Shown: positions 1 through 5,278 of the stretch, in pieces
Layout: every line of letters starts with the position of its first letter
Position numbering within the stretch: position 1 is the first letter of the stretch
The notes under the pieces: generated by a model
What the model saw: only the letters and a program-made list of their open reading frames with translations
Database searches by the model: none
What the model was told of the DNA's origin: nothing
Source: Aromatoleum sp.
GTDB taxonomy: Bacteria > Pseudomonadota > Gammaproteobacteria > Burkholderiales > Casimicrobiaceae
Reading direction: 5' to 3'
DNA: 5,278 nucleotides
NCBI GenBank assembly: GCA_010365205.1
Contig: JAAFGU010000191.1
Coordinates: forward strand, 1 to 5,278
Translations under genes and position numbers: made by a program

Positions 1-40
1 CGTCGTGACAAGCCGGCCCGCCCCGGTCGGTCGAATGAGG

Positions 41-46
41 TAAAAT
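41..46 (+). promoter_or_regulatory. possible -10 element upstream of dapA
   Basis: TAAAAT lies 24 bases before the dapA start codon and differs from the TATAAT consensus at one position. The hexamer at the ideal -35 spacing (about 18-23) is GC-rich and does not resemble TTGACA. The only TTGACA-like string, GTGACA at 5-10, is about 30 bases upstream and too far away. If it is used, transcription would start near base 53 and leave a leader of fewer than 20 bases. The call rests on one short AT-rich match in GC-rich sequence, so it is tentative. Confidence 0.3.
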
Positions 47-70
47 CTTCTTTTTCCCGGCGTTTCCTCA

Positions 71-955
71 ATGTTGACCGGTAGCCTCGTCGCGATCGCG
101 ACGCCGATGCGGGAAGGTGGCGCTCTCGACCTCGCCGCGCTCGGCAAGCTCATCGATTTTCACGTCGCCAACGGCACGTCCGCGGTCGTCATCGTCGGCA
201 CCACCGGCGAATCGCCGACCGTCGACGTCGACGAGCACTGCCTGTTGATCAAGACGGCGGTCGAGCAGGCCCGCGGCCGCGTTCCGGTCATCGCCGGCAC
301 CGGCGCGAACTCGACGGCCGAGGCGATCGAACTCACGGCGTTCGCCAAGGAAGCCGGCGCGGCCAGCTGCCTGTCCGTCGTTCCGTACTACAACAAACCG
401 CCGCAGGAAGGTCTTTACCGCCATTTCCGCACCATCGCGGAAACGGTCGATATTCCGCTGATCCTCTACAACGTTCCCGGCCGTACCGTCGCCGATCTCA
501 CCAACGACACGGTGCTGCGTCTGGCCGAGGTCCCGGGCATTGTCGGCATCAAGGACGCCACGTCGGACATGGTGCGCCACGTCGAGCTGATGCGTCGCCT
601 TCCGCAGGGCAGCCCGTTCGCGCTGTACTCGGGCAACGACGACACGGCGCTGCCGTACATTCTGCTGGGCGGTCACGGCGTGATCTCGGTCACCGCCAAC
701 GTCGCGCCGAAACTGATGGCCGAGATGTGCCGCGCCGCGCTGGCCGGCGACATCGCGACCGCGCGCCGGTGCAACGACCGTCTGATGCCGCTCAATCTCA
801 GGCTTTTCGTCGATGCGAATCCGATCCCCGTCAAGTGGGCGCTCGCCGAAATGGGCCTTATCCGCAACGAGCTGCGGCTGCCGCTCGTTCCGCTGTCGCC
901 GCATCACCACGAGACCGTTCGCGCCGCGCTGCGCGAGTCCGGCTGCCTCGTCTGA
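71..955 (+). CDS. dapA: 4-hydroxy-tetrahydrodipicolinate synthase (DapA)
   Basis: This cytoplasmic enzyme condenses pyruvate with aspartate semialdehyde, the first committed step of the diaminopimelate/lysine pathway that feeds peptidoglycan. The 294-residue product matches the usual length of about 292 and spans one TIM barrel. It has the GTTGES loop (43-48, Thr44/Thr45), the PYYNKP segment with Tyr107, Tyr133 in LYNVPGR, Arg138, and the Schiff-base lysine Lys161 in GIKDAT. These fall at the same numbers as in the E. coli enzyme. The ATG at 71 gives the family-typical N-terminus MLTGSLVAIATPM; the next in-frame ATG would delete a barrel strand. There is no recognisable Shine-Dalgarno sequence before it, since the leader is pyrimidine-rich. 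bamC begins 19 bases after the stop, suggesting co-transcription. All catalytic residues are present, so the enzyme should be active. Confidence 0.97.
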   Translation: MLTGSLVAIATPMREGGALDLAALGKLIDFHVANGTSAVVIVGTTGESPTVDVDEHCLLIKTAVEQARGRVPVIAGTGANSTAEAIELTAFAKEAGAASCLSVVPYYNKPPQEGLYRHFRTIAETVDIPLILYNVPGRTVADLTNDTVLRLAEVPGIVGIKDATSDMVRHVELMRRLPQGSPFALYSGNDDTALPYILLGGHGVISVTANVAPKLMAEMCRAALAGDIATARRCNDRLMPLNLRLFVDANPIPVKWALAEMGLIRNELRLPLVPLSPHHHETVRAALRESGCLV

Positions 956-958
956 ACC

Positions 959-964
959 GGAAGG
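959..964 (+). promoter_or_regulatory. ribosome binding site for bamC
   Basis: GGAAGG lies just after the dapA stop codon and 10 bases before the ATG at 975. It helps fix the bamC start, because the reading frame stays open upstream into dapA as far as 813. The spacing is slightly long but workable. Confidence 0.6.
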
Positions 965-974
965 TGTTCCCGAT

Positions 975-2099
975 ATGAATGTCGTGAAGTTCATTGCTCC
1001 GGCGCGCGCTGCCGCCGCCGTCGCTGCCGCCCTGCTCGTGCTGGCCGGCTGCGAATCCGTCTCGCTCTCCAAGAAGATCGACTACAAATCCGTGTCCAGC
1101 GCGCCGGCGCTCGAACTGCCGCCGGACCTGACATCGCCGCAGTACGACGATCGTTACAACGTCACCACCGCCTCCGGCCTCGCCGTGCAAAACGCCACGC
1201 GGCCGAAGTCCGGCGAAATGATCGCAGCGAACGCGAATCCCGAGGCGAAGATCGTCCGCGGCGGGACCGAGCGCTGGTTGGTGGCCAAGGCGACGCCCGA
1301 GCAGGCGTGGAACACGGTGCGCCAGTTCTGGCTCGACAACGGTTTTGTGCTGGCGATCGAGCAGCCTGCGCTCGGCGTGATGGAGACCGACTGGGCCGAG
1401 AATCGCGCCGAGGTGCCGCAGGATCTGCTGCGCCGTTCGATCGGCAAGATCGGGGACTTCCTCTTCTCGACCTACAAGCGGGACAAGTTCCGCGCGAGGA
1501 TCGAGCGTGGCGTCGATCCGGGCACCGTCGAAATCTACGTGTCGCATCGCGGCATGGAACAGTTGCCGACGGCGAAGATCGACAGCTCGTCGCCGACGGC
1601 GTTCGCGTGGGCGGTGCTGCCGCCGAACCCAGGCCTCGAGGCCGAGATGCTGTCGCGGCTCCTGACCCGCTTCGGGTTGACCGAAGCCCAGGCGAAGGAA
1701 CAGGTGCAGACCGTCGGGGGACCGGCGGTCGAACGAGCGCGACTAGAGAAAGCGGCCGACGGCACCAGCCGGCTCGTCGTCGACGACAATTTCGACCGCG
1801 CGTGGCGGCGGGTGGGCTTGGCGCTCGACCGGATCAGCTTCACCGTCGTCGACCGCGACCGCTCGACCGGCATCTATTTCGTGCGCTACGCCGACCCGGA
1901 ACTGGAGAAGGCGGACAAGGGCTGGTTCACGAAGCTGCAGTTCTGGAAGGACACCGCGGAGAAGCCCGAGCAGTACCGGATTCTGGTCACCCAGGCCGAC
2001 CCGCGCTGCACGATCAGCGTGCAGGATCCCGCAGGCGCGCCGGACAAGAGCGCCAACGGCGAGAAGATCCTCTCGCTGCTCAGGGACCAGCTGAAGTAG
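975..2099 (+). CDS. bamC: outer membrane protein assembly factor BamC (lipoprotein)
   Basis: BamC (formerly NlpB) is an accessory lipoprotein of the BAM complex that folds beta-barrel proteins into the outer membrane, binding BamD through its extended N-terminal segment. The 374-residue product opens with a lipoprotein signal: a basic n-region (Lys5, Arg11), an Ala/Leu-rich core (12-22) and lipobox LAGC with acylated Cys26. Residue +2 is Glu, not Asp, which fits outer-membrane sorting. A low-complexity linker with ELPPDLTSP (47-55) follows, then two repeat-like helix-grip domains at about 98-232 and 255-374. The start at 975 is chosen over in-frame upstream codons because it places the signal peptide at the N-terminus, follows GGAAGG, and avoids overlap with dapA. 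Its position directly after dapA matches E. coli. The family call rests on the lipobox, linker, domain layout and synteny. Confidence 0.93.
   Translation: MNVVKFIAPARAAAAVAAALLVLAGCESVSLSKKIDYKSVSSAPALELPPDLTSPQYDDRYNVTTASGLAVQNATRPKSGEMIAANANPEAKIVRGGTERWLVAKATPEQAWNTVRQFWLDNGFVLAIEQPALGVMETDWAENRAEVPQDLLRRSIGKIGDFLFSTYKRDKFRARIERGVDPGTVEIYVSHRGMEQLPTAKIDSSSPTAFAWAVLPPNPGLEAEMLSRLLTRFGLTEAQAKEQVQTVGGPAVERARLEKAADGTSRLVVDDNFDRAWRRVGLALDRISFTVVDRDRSTGIYFVRYADPELEKADKGWFTKLQFWKDTAEKPEQYRILVTQADPRCTISVQDPAGAPDKSANGEKILSLLRDQLK
2093..2096 (+). promoter_or_regulatory. weak ribosome binding site for the hydrolase gene
   Basis: GAAG lies inside the last codons of bamC, 7 bases before the GTG start at 2104. 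It is the only purine-rich match at suitable spacing, and it implies that translation of the hydrolase partly depends on ribosomes finishing bamC. Confidence 0.4.
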
Positions 2100-2103
2100 C
2101 CGC

Positions 2104-2868
2104 GTGCGCTTCGCCTCACTGGGCAGCGGCAGCGAGGGCAACGGCCTCGTCGTCGAGTCCGGCGACACCCGCGTCCTGATCGACTGCGGCTTCGGTGTCC
2201 GCGACGCGGCCGTGCGCCTCGCCCGGCTCGGGCTCGCGCCGGACTCGCTCACCGCGATTCTCGTCACCCATGAGCACTCCGATCACATCGGAGGCGTGCC
2301 CGCGTTCGCCGCGCGTTACGGCGTCCCGGTGTGGGCGACGTTCGGCACGCTGTCGGCGGTGTCCGCCCGCTTCGAGGGGATCGAAGGCATCTACGGCTTC
2401 GACAGCCACGATTCGTTCTCCCTCGGCGCACTCGAGATTCGGCCGATCTCGGTCCCGCACGACGCGCGGGAGCCGGTCCAGTACGTCGTCGGCGACGGCG
2501 CGTCGCGGCTCGGCGTGCTGACCGACCTCGGCGTCATCACCGCGCACGTCGAGGCTTGCCTTTCCGGTTGCGACGCGCTGGTGCTCGAATGCAATCATGA
2601 TCTCCCGATGCTGGAAGCGGGCAGCTACCCGTATCCGCTGAAGCAGCGCATTGCCGGGCGGCTCGGCCATCTGCACAACGAGGCGGCGGCGGAGCTGCTC
2701 ACGCGCATCGACACGTCGCGGTTGAAGCATCTGATCGCGGCGCACCTCTCACGGGAAAACAACACGCCCGAACTCGCGCGCGCGGCGCTGGCCGGCGCGC
2801 TTGGCTGCGCGGCGGAGTGGATAGGCATCGCCAGCCAGCGCGAAGGTTTTGCCTGGCGCGAACTTTGA
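2104..2868 (+). CDS. MBL-fold metallo-hydrolase, YycJ/WalJ-like
   Basis: This is a 254-residue cytoplasmic metallo-beta-lactamase-fold protein. Visible metal ligands are the THEHSDH motif (55-61; His56, His58, Asp60, His61), His119 in PHDA, Asp141 in TDLG and His214 in AAHLS, so a two-metal site looks complete. The N-terminus LGSGSEGN and the later ECNHD (162-166) and LGHLHN (188-192 region) are typical of the YycJ/WalJ branch. Some Firmicutes members of that branch have been described as nucleases, and others are annotated as cyclic phosphate phosphodiesterases. The substrate here cannot be told from sequence. The GTG at 2104 is preferred because the conserved N-terminal strand begins immediately after it. 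The start is only 4 bases after the bamC stop and purC follows after 11 bases, so it is embedded in the operon. No signal peptide or membrane segment is seen. Confidence 0.92.
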   Translation: MRFASLGSGSEGNGLVVESGDTRVLIDCGFGVRDAAVRLARLGLAPDSLTAILVTHEHSDHIGGVPAFAARYGVPVWATFGTLSAVSARFEGIEGIYGFDSHDSFSLGALEIRPISVPHDAREPVQYVVGDGASRLGVLTDLGVITAHVEACLSGCDALVLECNHDLPMLEAGSYPYPLKQRIAGRLGHLHNEAAAELLTRIDTSRLKHLIAAHLSRENNTPELARAALAGALGCAAEWIGIASQREGFAWREL

Positions 2869-2869
2869 C

Positions 2870-2875
2870 GGGGAG
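2870..2875 (+). promoter_or_regulatory. ribosome binding site for purC
   Basis: GGGGAG sits in the 11-base gap after the hydrolase stop codon, 4 bases before the ATG at 2880. It supports that ATG over an in-frame ATG at 2817, which would put 21 unconserved residues in front of the purC product and overlap the hydrolase gene. Confidence 0.6.
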
Positions 2876-2879
2876 TCCC

Positions 2880-3602
2880 ATGGAAAAGCGTCAGGAGTTG
2901 TACAAGGGTAAGGCGAAGACAGTCTTCGCCACCGACGATCCGCACCGGCTGATCATGCACTACCGCGACGACGTCTCGGCGTTCGACGGCGCCAAGCTGG
3001 CGAAGCTCGATCTCAAAGGCGAGACCAACAACAAGATCAACGCGTATGTGATGGGCAAGCTCGCCGCCACCGGCGTGCCGTCGCATTTCGTCGGGATGCT
3101 GGACGAGCGCGAGTCGCTGGTGAAGGCGATGAAGATGGTTCCGGTCGAGTGCGTCGTCCGCAACGTCTGCGCCGGATCGATGGCGAAGCGCTACGGAATC
3201 GCCGAGGGGACGAAGCTCGCGGAGCCAATCTTCGAATTCTTCCTAAAGAGCGACGCGCTTCACGACCCGCTGTGCAACGACGATCATATCCGCGTGCTCG
3301 GCTGGGCGACGCTGCGCGAGATCGGCGAAATGAAGGCGATCACGCACAGGGTCAACGCGGTGTTGAAGCCGCTGTTCGCGGCGGCAGGCATCGATCTCGT
3401 CGACTACAAGCTCGAATTCGGCCACCCGACGGACGACCCGGACGGGCCGCTGGTGCTTGGCGACGAATTCACTCCCGACGGCTGCCGCTTGTGGGACGCG
3501 AAGACCGGCGAGAAGCTCGACAAGGACCGTTTCCGCCGCGATCTGGGCGAAGTCATCGAACACTACCGCGAAGTGGCCCGGCGCATCGGCGTGCCGCTCT
3601 GA
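2880..3602 (+). CDS. purC: phosphoribosylaminoimidazole-succinocarboxamide synthase (PurC, SAICAR synthase)
   Basis: PurC is a cytoplasmic ATP-dependent ligase that joins aspartate to CAIR to form SAICAR in de novo purine synthesis. The 240-residue product is close to the 237 residues of the E. coli enzyme. It starts with the nucleotide-binding YKGKAKTVF (8-16), then has DDVSAFDG (30-37). SAICAR synthetase signature 1 falls in MVPVECVVRNVCAGS (86-100), signature 2 in LVDYKLEFG (173-181), and GDEFTPDGCRLWD (194-206) completes the active site. The ATG at 2880 gives the family N-terminus directly and has GGGGAG in front of it. It is the last gene of the apparent dapA-bamC-hydrolase-purC operon; in E. 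coli purC follows bamC directly. No damage or unusual residues are visible. Confidence 0.97.
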   Translation: MEKRQELYKGKAKTVFATDDPHRLIMHYRDDVSAFDGAKLAKLDLKGETNNKINAYVMGKLAATGVPSHFVGMLDERESLVKAMKMVPVECVVRNVCAGSMAKRYGIAEGTKLAEPIFEFFLKSDALHDPLCNDDHIRVLGWATLREIGEMKAITHRVNAVLKPLFAAAGIDLVDYKLEFGHPTDDPDGPLVLGDEFTPDGCRLWDAKTGEKLDKDRFRRDLGEVIEHYREVARRIGVPL

Positions 3603-3611
3603 GTAGGGGGG

Positions 3612-3627
3612 CGCGACTTCGTCCGCG
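3612..3627. terminator. small GC hairpin between convergent genes, possible weak terminator
   Basis: CGCGAC and GTC-(C)-GCG can pair around a TTC loop, making a six-pair stem with one bulged C. It lies in the 27-base gap between the purC stop codon and the stop codon of the oppositely oriented gene, where a shared terminator would be expected. There is no T-run after it on either strand, so it does not look like a standard intrinsic terminator. Confidence 0.22.
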
Positions 3628-3629
3628 AG

Positions 3630-4154
3630 TCAGAGCCCGAGCACAGTCGCCGTGATGCCCGGCTCGCCGGTCGCCCATATCTCCTCGAACCGGTTGATCA
3701 GCGGCTGCGCGTCCTGCGGTTGCTCGATGCCGAGCGCGGCCCGCGGCTGTTCGATATGGAAACGATGGAGGAAGTGGCGGCCGTCGACGATGACCAGCGG
3801 GTCCATCGCACCCTTGGCCTCCGCGCCCGTCTTGTAGACCGTGATGCCGAAGCTGAACATCTTCAGCAGCGCCATCAGCCGCGCGCCGGAGCTCTCCAGC
3901 CAGCGCGTGTCGTGGACGATGATCTCGAGCCGCGCCTCGCGCGAACCGCGGAGGAACGCCGCGAGTTTTTCGCTGCGCGCGACGCCGTTCCATCCCGTCT
4001 GCGAGAGGTCGACGTCGAAGACGCGAATCGACTGTGTCGCCAGCCCGACCAGTTCGTCGATCGCCGCGATTTGCTCGTTGATCGTTTCGAGCGTCCGATG
4101 CCGGGGTTCCGGACCCGCGGGCGCTGCTTCAGGAGTCGAGGTCGAGGTAGCCAT
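3630..4154 (-). CDS. conserved hypothetical protein, PLD-like fold without HKD (probably DUF7931-type)
   Basis: This is a 174-residue, probably cytoplasmic protein of unknown function. Residues 1-20 are an Ala/Pro/Thr-rich, likely disordered lead. A helix (about 21-40) is followed by strand SIRVFDVDL (42-50), helix LAAFLRG (64-70), strand RLEIIVHD (75-82), helix ARLMALLKMF (91-100) and strand ITVYKTG (104-110). Then come DPLVIVDGRHFLHRFH (118-133) and a C-terminal helix NRFEEIW (154-160). The strand-helix order and the DGRHFLHRFH stretch recall half of a phospholipase-D-like domain, but there is no HxKxxxxD motif, so catalysis is not implied. From memory it resembles a betaproteobacterial family now called DUF7931; that name is unverified. 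Its ATG lies within the end of the upstream oxygenase gene (26-base overlap, different frame), with a weak AGG 9 bases before it, so translational coupling is likely. There is no signal peptide. Confidence 0.85.
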   Translation of the reverse strand: MATSTSTPEAAPAGPEPRHRTLETINEQIAAIDELVGLATQSIRVFDVDLSQTGWNGVARSEKLAAFLRGSREARLEIIVHDTRWLESSGARLMALLKMFSFGITVYKTGAEAKGAMDPLVIVDGRHFLHRFHIEQPRAALGIEQPQDAQPLINRFEEIWATGEPGITATVLGL

Positions 4155-5278
4155 CGCGATAGGCCTGCCAAAGGATCGTTCCGACCGGCGGATCGAGCGC
4201 GGCGACTTCGCGCCCGTCGAGATGGCGGGCGTTGGCCAGCCGCCGGATTCCCCGGGCGCCGCGGGCCGGCGCCGGCAGCGCCATGCCGTTCAGGAACAGG
4301 TGACGGTTATCGTAAAGGAGTTGCGTGCGCCTGTCCAAGCGCACGCCGCGCCGTGACGCGCGCGCGAGGAACGCCGCACGGGTGAACGGCGAGGGCGGCG
4401 GATCGAAGAACACCGTCGGTTTCGGCTCGGACAGCGAGGTCCCGAGGAATCGCGCGATCGTCGCCTGGTCCCAGCGGATGGCGTGCAGTGTGCGAGCACA
4501 CTGGCGCAGCATCGCGCCGTCGATTCGCGCCGGCTCGCGGGTGGGTGCGAGATCCGGATCGGCATACCGGCCCGGCAGGTCGAGTTCATCGCGGAGGAAA
4601 TCGAGGAACGCCGTGGCGAGTTCGGTCGCAGCGGCCGCGCGAAACCCGATCGAGTACGTCGTGCACACGTCGACCGCGGTCCCGTCGTGCGCGTACTGGG
4701 GCGGCAGGTACAGCATGTCGCCCGGTCCCAGAACCTCGTCGTGCTCCGGTACGAAGCGGCGGAGAATCTGGACCGGGAGTTCGCGCTTCAGCGTCAGGTC
4801 GCGCTTCAGCGTGAGGTCTTTCTGGCGGCCATAGCGCCAGCGGCGTTGTCCCCGTCCCTGCAACAGGAACACGTCGTACGAATCGAAGTGCGGCCCGACG
4901 CCGCCTCCGGGCGCGGCATAGCTCACCATCAGGTCGTCCAGCCGGGCGTAGGGCAGGAACGCGAATTGCCGCAGCAGCGCGTCGGCGGCCGTCGAGTGCA
5001 GGTTGACGCCCTGCACCAGCAGCGTCCAGTTGCGCTCGGGTAGCGCCTTGAAATCCGCGCGGCGGAACGGTCCGTGCGCCAGCGACCAGTGCCCGCCGTC
5101 GCGGACGACGAGGCGCGATTCGACGTCGTCGCGCATGGCAATGCCATGGAGTTGCGGCAGCGTGAAAAGGCCGGCGAAGCCGGGCATGGCGCCACGCACC
5201 AGCAGCGCCTGCTTCTGCCAGAACCCGCGCAGGAAGGCGACGGCGCCGCGGCCGCCGAGCAGCGTTCGCGACGGCCGC
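4129..5278 (-). CDS. roxA: JmjC/cupin 2-oxoglutarate oxygenase, RoxA (YcfD)-like ribosomal protein hydroxylase, 5' end missing
   Basis: The product resembles E. coli YcfD/RoxA, an Fe(II)/2-oxoglutarate oxygenase that hydroxylates an arginine of ribosomal protein L16. The frame is open to the window edge, where FLRGFWQKQALLVRG (visible residues 15-29) matches the family's N-terminal region. The gene therefore starts beyond the window, and the GTG at 5199 is internal. Of 382 visible residues, the JmjC barrel has SYAAPGGGVGPHFD with metal ligands His130 and Asp132, Arg145 in QRRW at the position that binds 2-oxoglutarate in YcfD, and His197 in PPQYAHDG. A C-terminal winged-helix-like domain follows, with LLYDNRHLFLNG near 321-332. 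A six-residue tandem duplication lies at visible residues 154-165. The gene overlaps the next one by 26 bases. The family is clear; the L16 substrate is inferred from homology. Confidence 0.92.
   Translation of the reverse strand, partial: RPSRTLLGGRGAVAFLRGFWQKQALLVRGAMPGFAGLFTLPQLHGIAMRDDVESRLVVRDGGHWSLAHGPFRRADFKALPERNWTLLVQGVNLHSTAADALLRQFAFLPYARLDDLMVSYAAPGGGVGPHFDSYDVFLLQGRGQRRWRYGRQKDLTLKRDLTLKRELPVQILRRFVPEHDEVLGPGDMLYLPPQYAHDGTAVDVCTTYSIGFRAAAATELATAFLDFLRDELDLPGRYADPDLAPTREPARIDGAMLRQCARTLHAIRWDQATIARFLGTSLSEPKPTVFFDPPPSPFTRAAFLARASRRGVRLDRRTQLLYDNRHLFLNGMALPAPARGARGIRRLANARHLDGREVAALDPPVGTILWQAYRDGYLDLDS
4783..4818 (-). repeat. 18-base in-frame tandem duplication inside the oxygenase gene
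   Basis: Two adjacent 18-base units, 4783-4800 and 4801-4818, are identical except for one base (C at 4795, G at 4813). On the coding strand each unit encodes DLTLKR, giving DLTLKRDLTLKR and then EL. The single difference is synonymous, so both copies are the same at the protein level. The repeat lies between the RRWRYGRQK strand and the PGDMLYLPP strand of the JmjC barrel, in a region that varies in length among relatives. Confidence 0.95.

Noticed and set aside
813..974. N-terminal extension of the BamC reading frame into dapA
   Set aside because: It would bury the lipoprotein signal 54 residues inside the protein, overlap dapA and ignore the GGAAGG site before the ATG at 975.
68..1072. 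334-codon open frame on the - strand opposite dapA
   Set aside because: It lies entirely antisense to a clear dapA and the start of bamC. Its translation is Arg/Ala/Gly/Asp-rich with no recognisable motif, as expected of a GC-rich shadow frame.
858..1547. 229-codon open frame on the - strand opposite bamC
   Set aside because: The translation is low-complexity and Arg/His-rich, no domain is visible, and it overlaps the well-supported bamC.
2817..2879. Upstream ATG for purC
   Set aside because: It would add 21 unconserved residues encoded within the hydrolase gene. The PurC family N-terminus and a ribosome binding site both point to 2880.
3720..4385. Long open frames on the + strand opposite the small protein and the oxygenase end
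   Set aside because: They are Arg-rich shadow frames without motifs or ribosome binding sites. The - strand genes carry recognisable conserved patterns.
5197..5199. GTG as the true start of the oxygenase gene
   Set aside because: The same frame continues to the window edge and encodes FLRGFWQKQALLVRG, a conserved part of the family's N-terminal region, so this GTG is an internal valine codon.
1..5278. A mobile, defence or otherwise undescribed system
   Set aside because: No inverted terminal repeats, transposase, integrase, toxin-antitoxin pair, spaced repeats or RNA gene signatures were seen. All six genes belong to recognisable core or conserved families in uniform high-GC sequence.

Overview
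The window looks like an ordinary chromosomal housekeeping segment of a high-GC proteobacterium, most likely a betaproteobacterium. This rests on the GC-rich base composition, a BamC lipoprotein with the N-terminal 'LELPPDLTSP' style of linker, a dapA-bamC-purC gene order, and a cupin gene followed by a small protein of a type I associate with that class. I cannot place it more finely from sequence alone. There are no phage, transposon, CRISPR, tRNA or rRNA signals.

Left part, + strand (about 71-3602): four tightly packed genes read as one probable operon. They are dapA (lysine/diaminopimelate synthesis), bamC (outer-membrane protein assembly lipoprotein), a metallo-beta-lactamase-fold hydrolase of the YycJ/WalJ type, and purC (purine synthesis). 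Gaps between them are only 19, 4 and 11 bases. E. coli has dapA-bamC-purC, so the hydrolase gene sits inside an otherwise familiar order. The short stretch before dapA has a possible -10 element but no Shine-Dalgarno sequence.

Right part, - strand (about 3630-5278): two genes overlapping by 26 bases. The upstream one, cut by the right edge, encodes a JmjC/cupin 2-oxoglutarate oxygenase like E. coli YcfD (RoxA), the ribosomal protein arginine hydroxylase. The downstream one encodes a 174-residue protein of unknown function whose pattern recalls a phospholipase-D-like fold without the catalytic HKD motif. This pair ends tail to tail with purC, with 27 bases between the stop codons.

The genes serve separate core functions (cell wall/lysine, envelope assembly, purines, ribosome modification). 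I found no convincing new system. The most concrete oddity is an 18-base in-frame tandem duplication inside the oxygenase gene, which doubles a six-residue segment next to the catalytic core.
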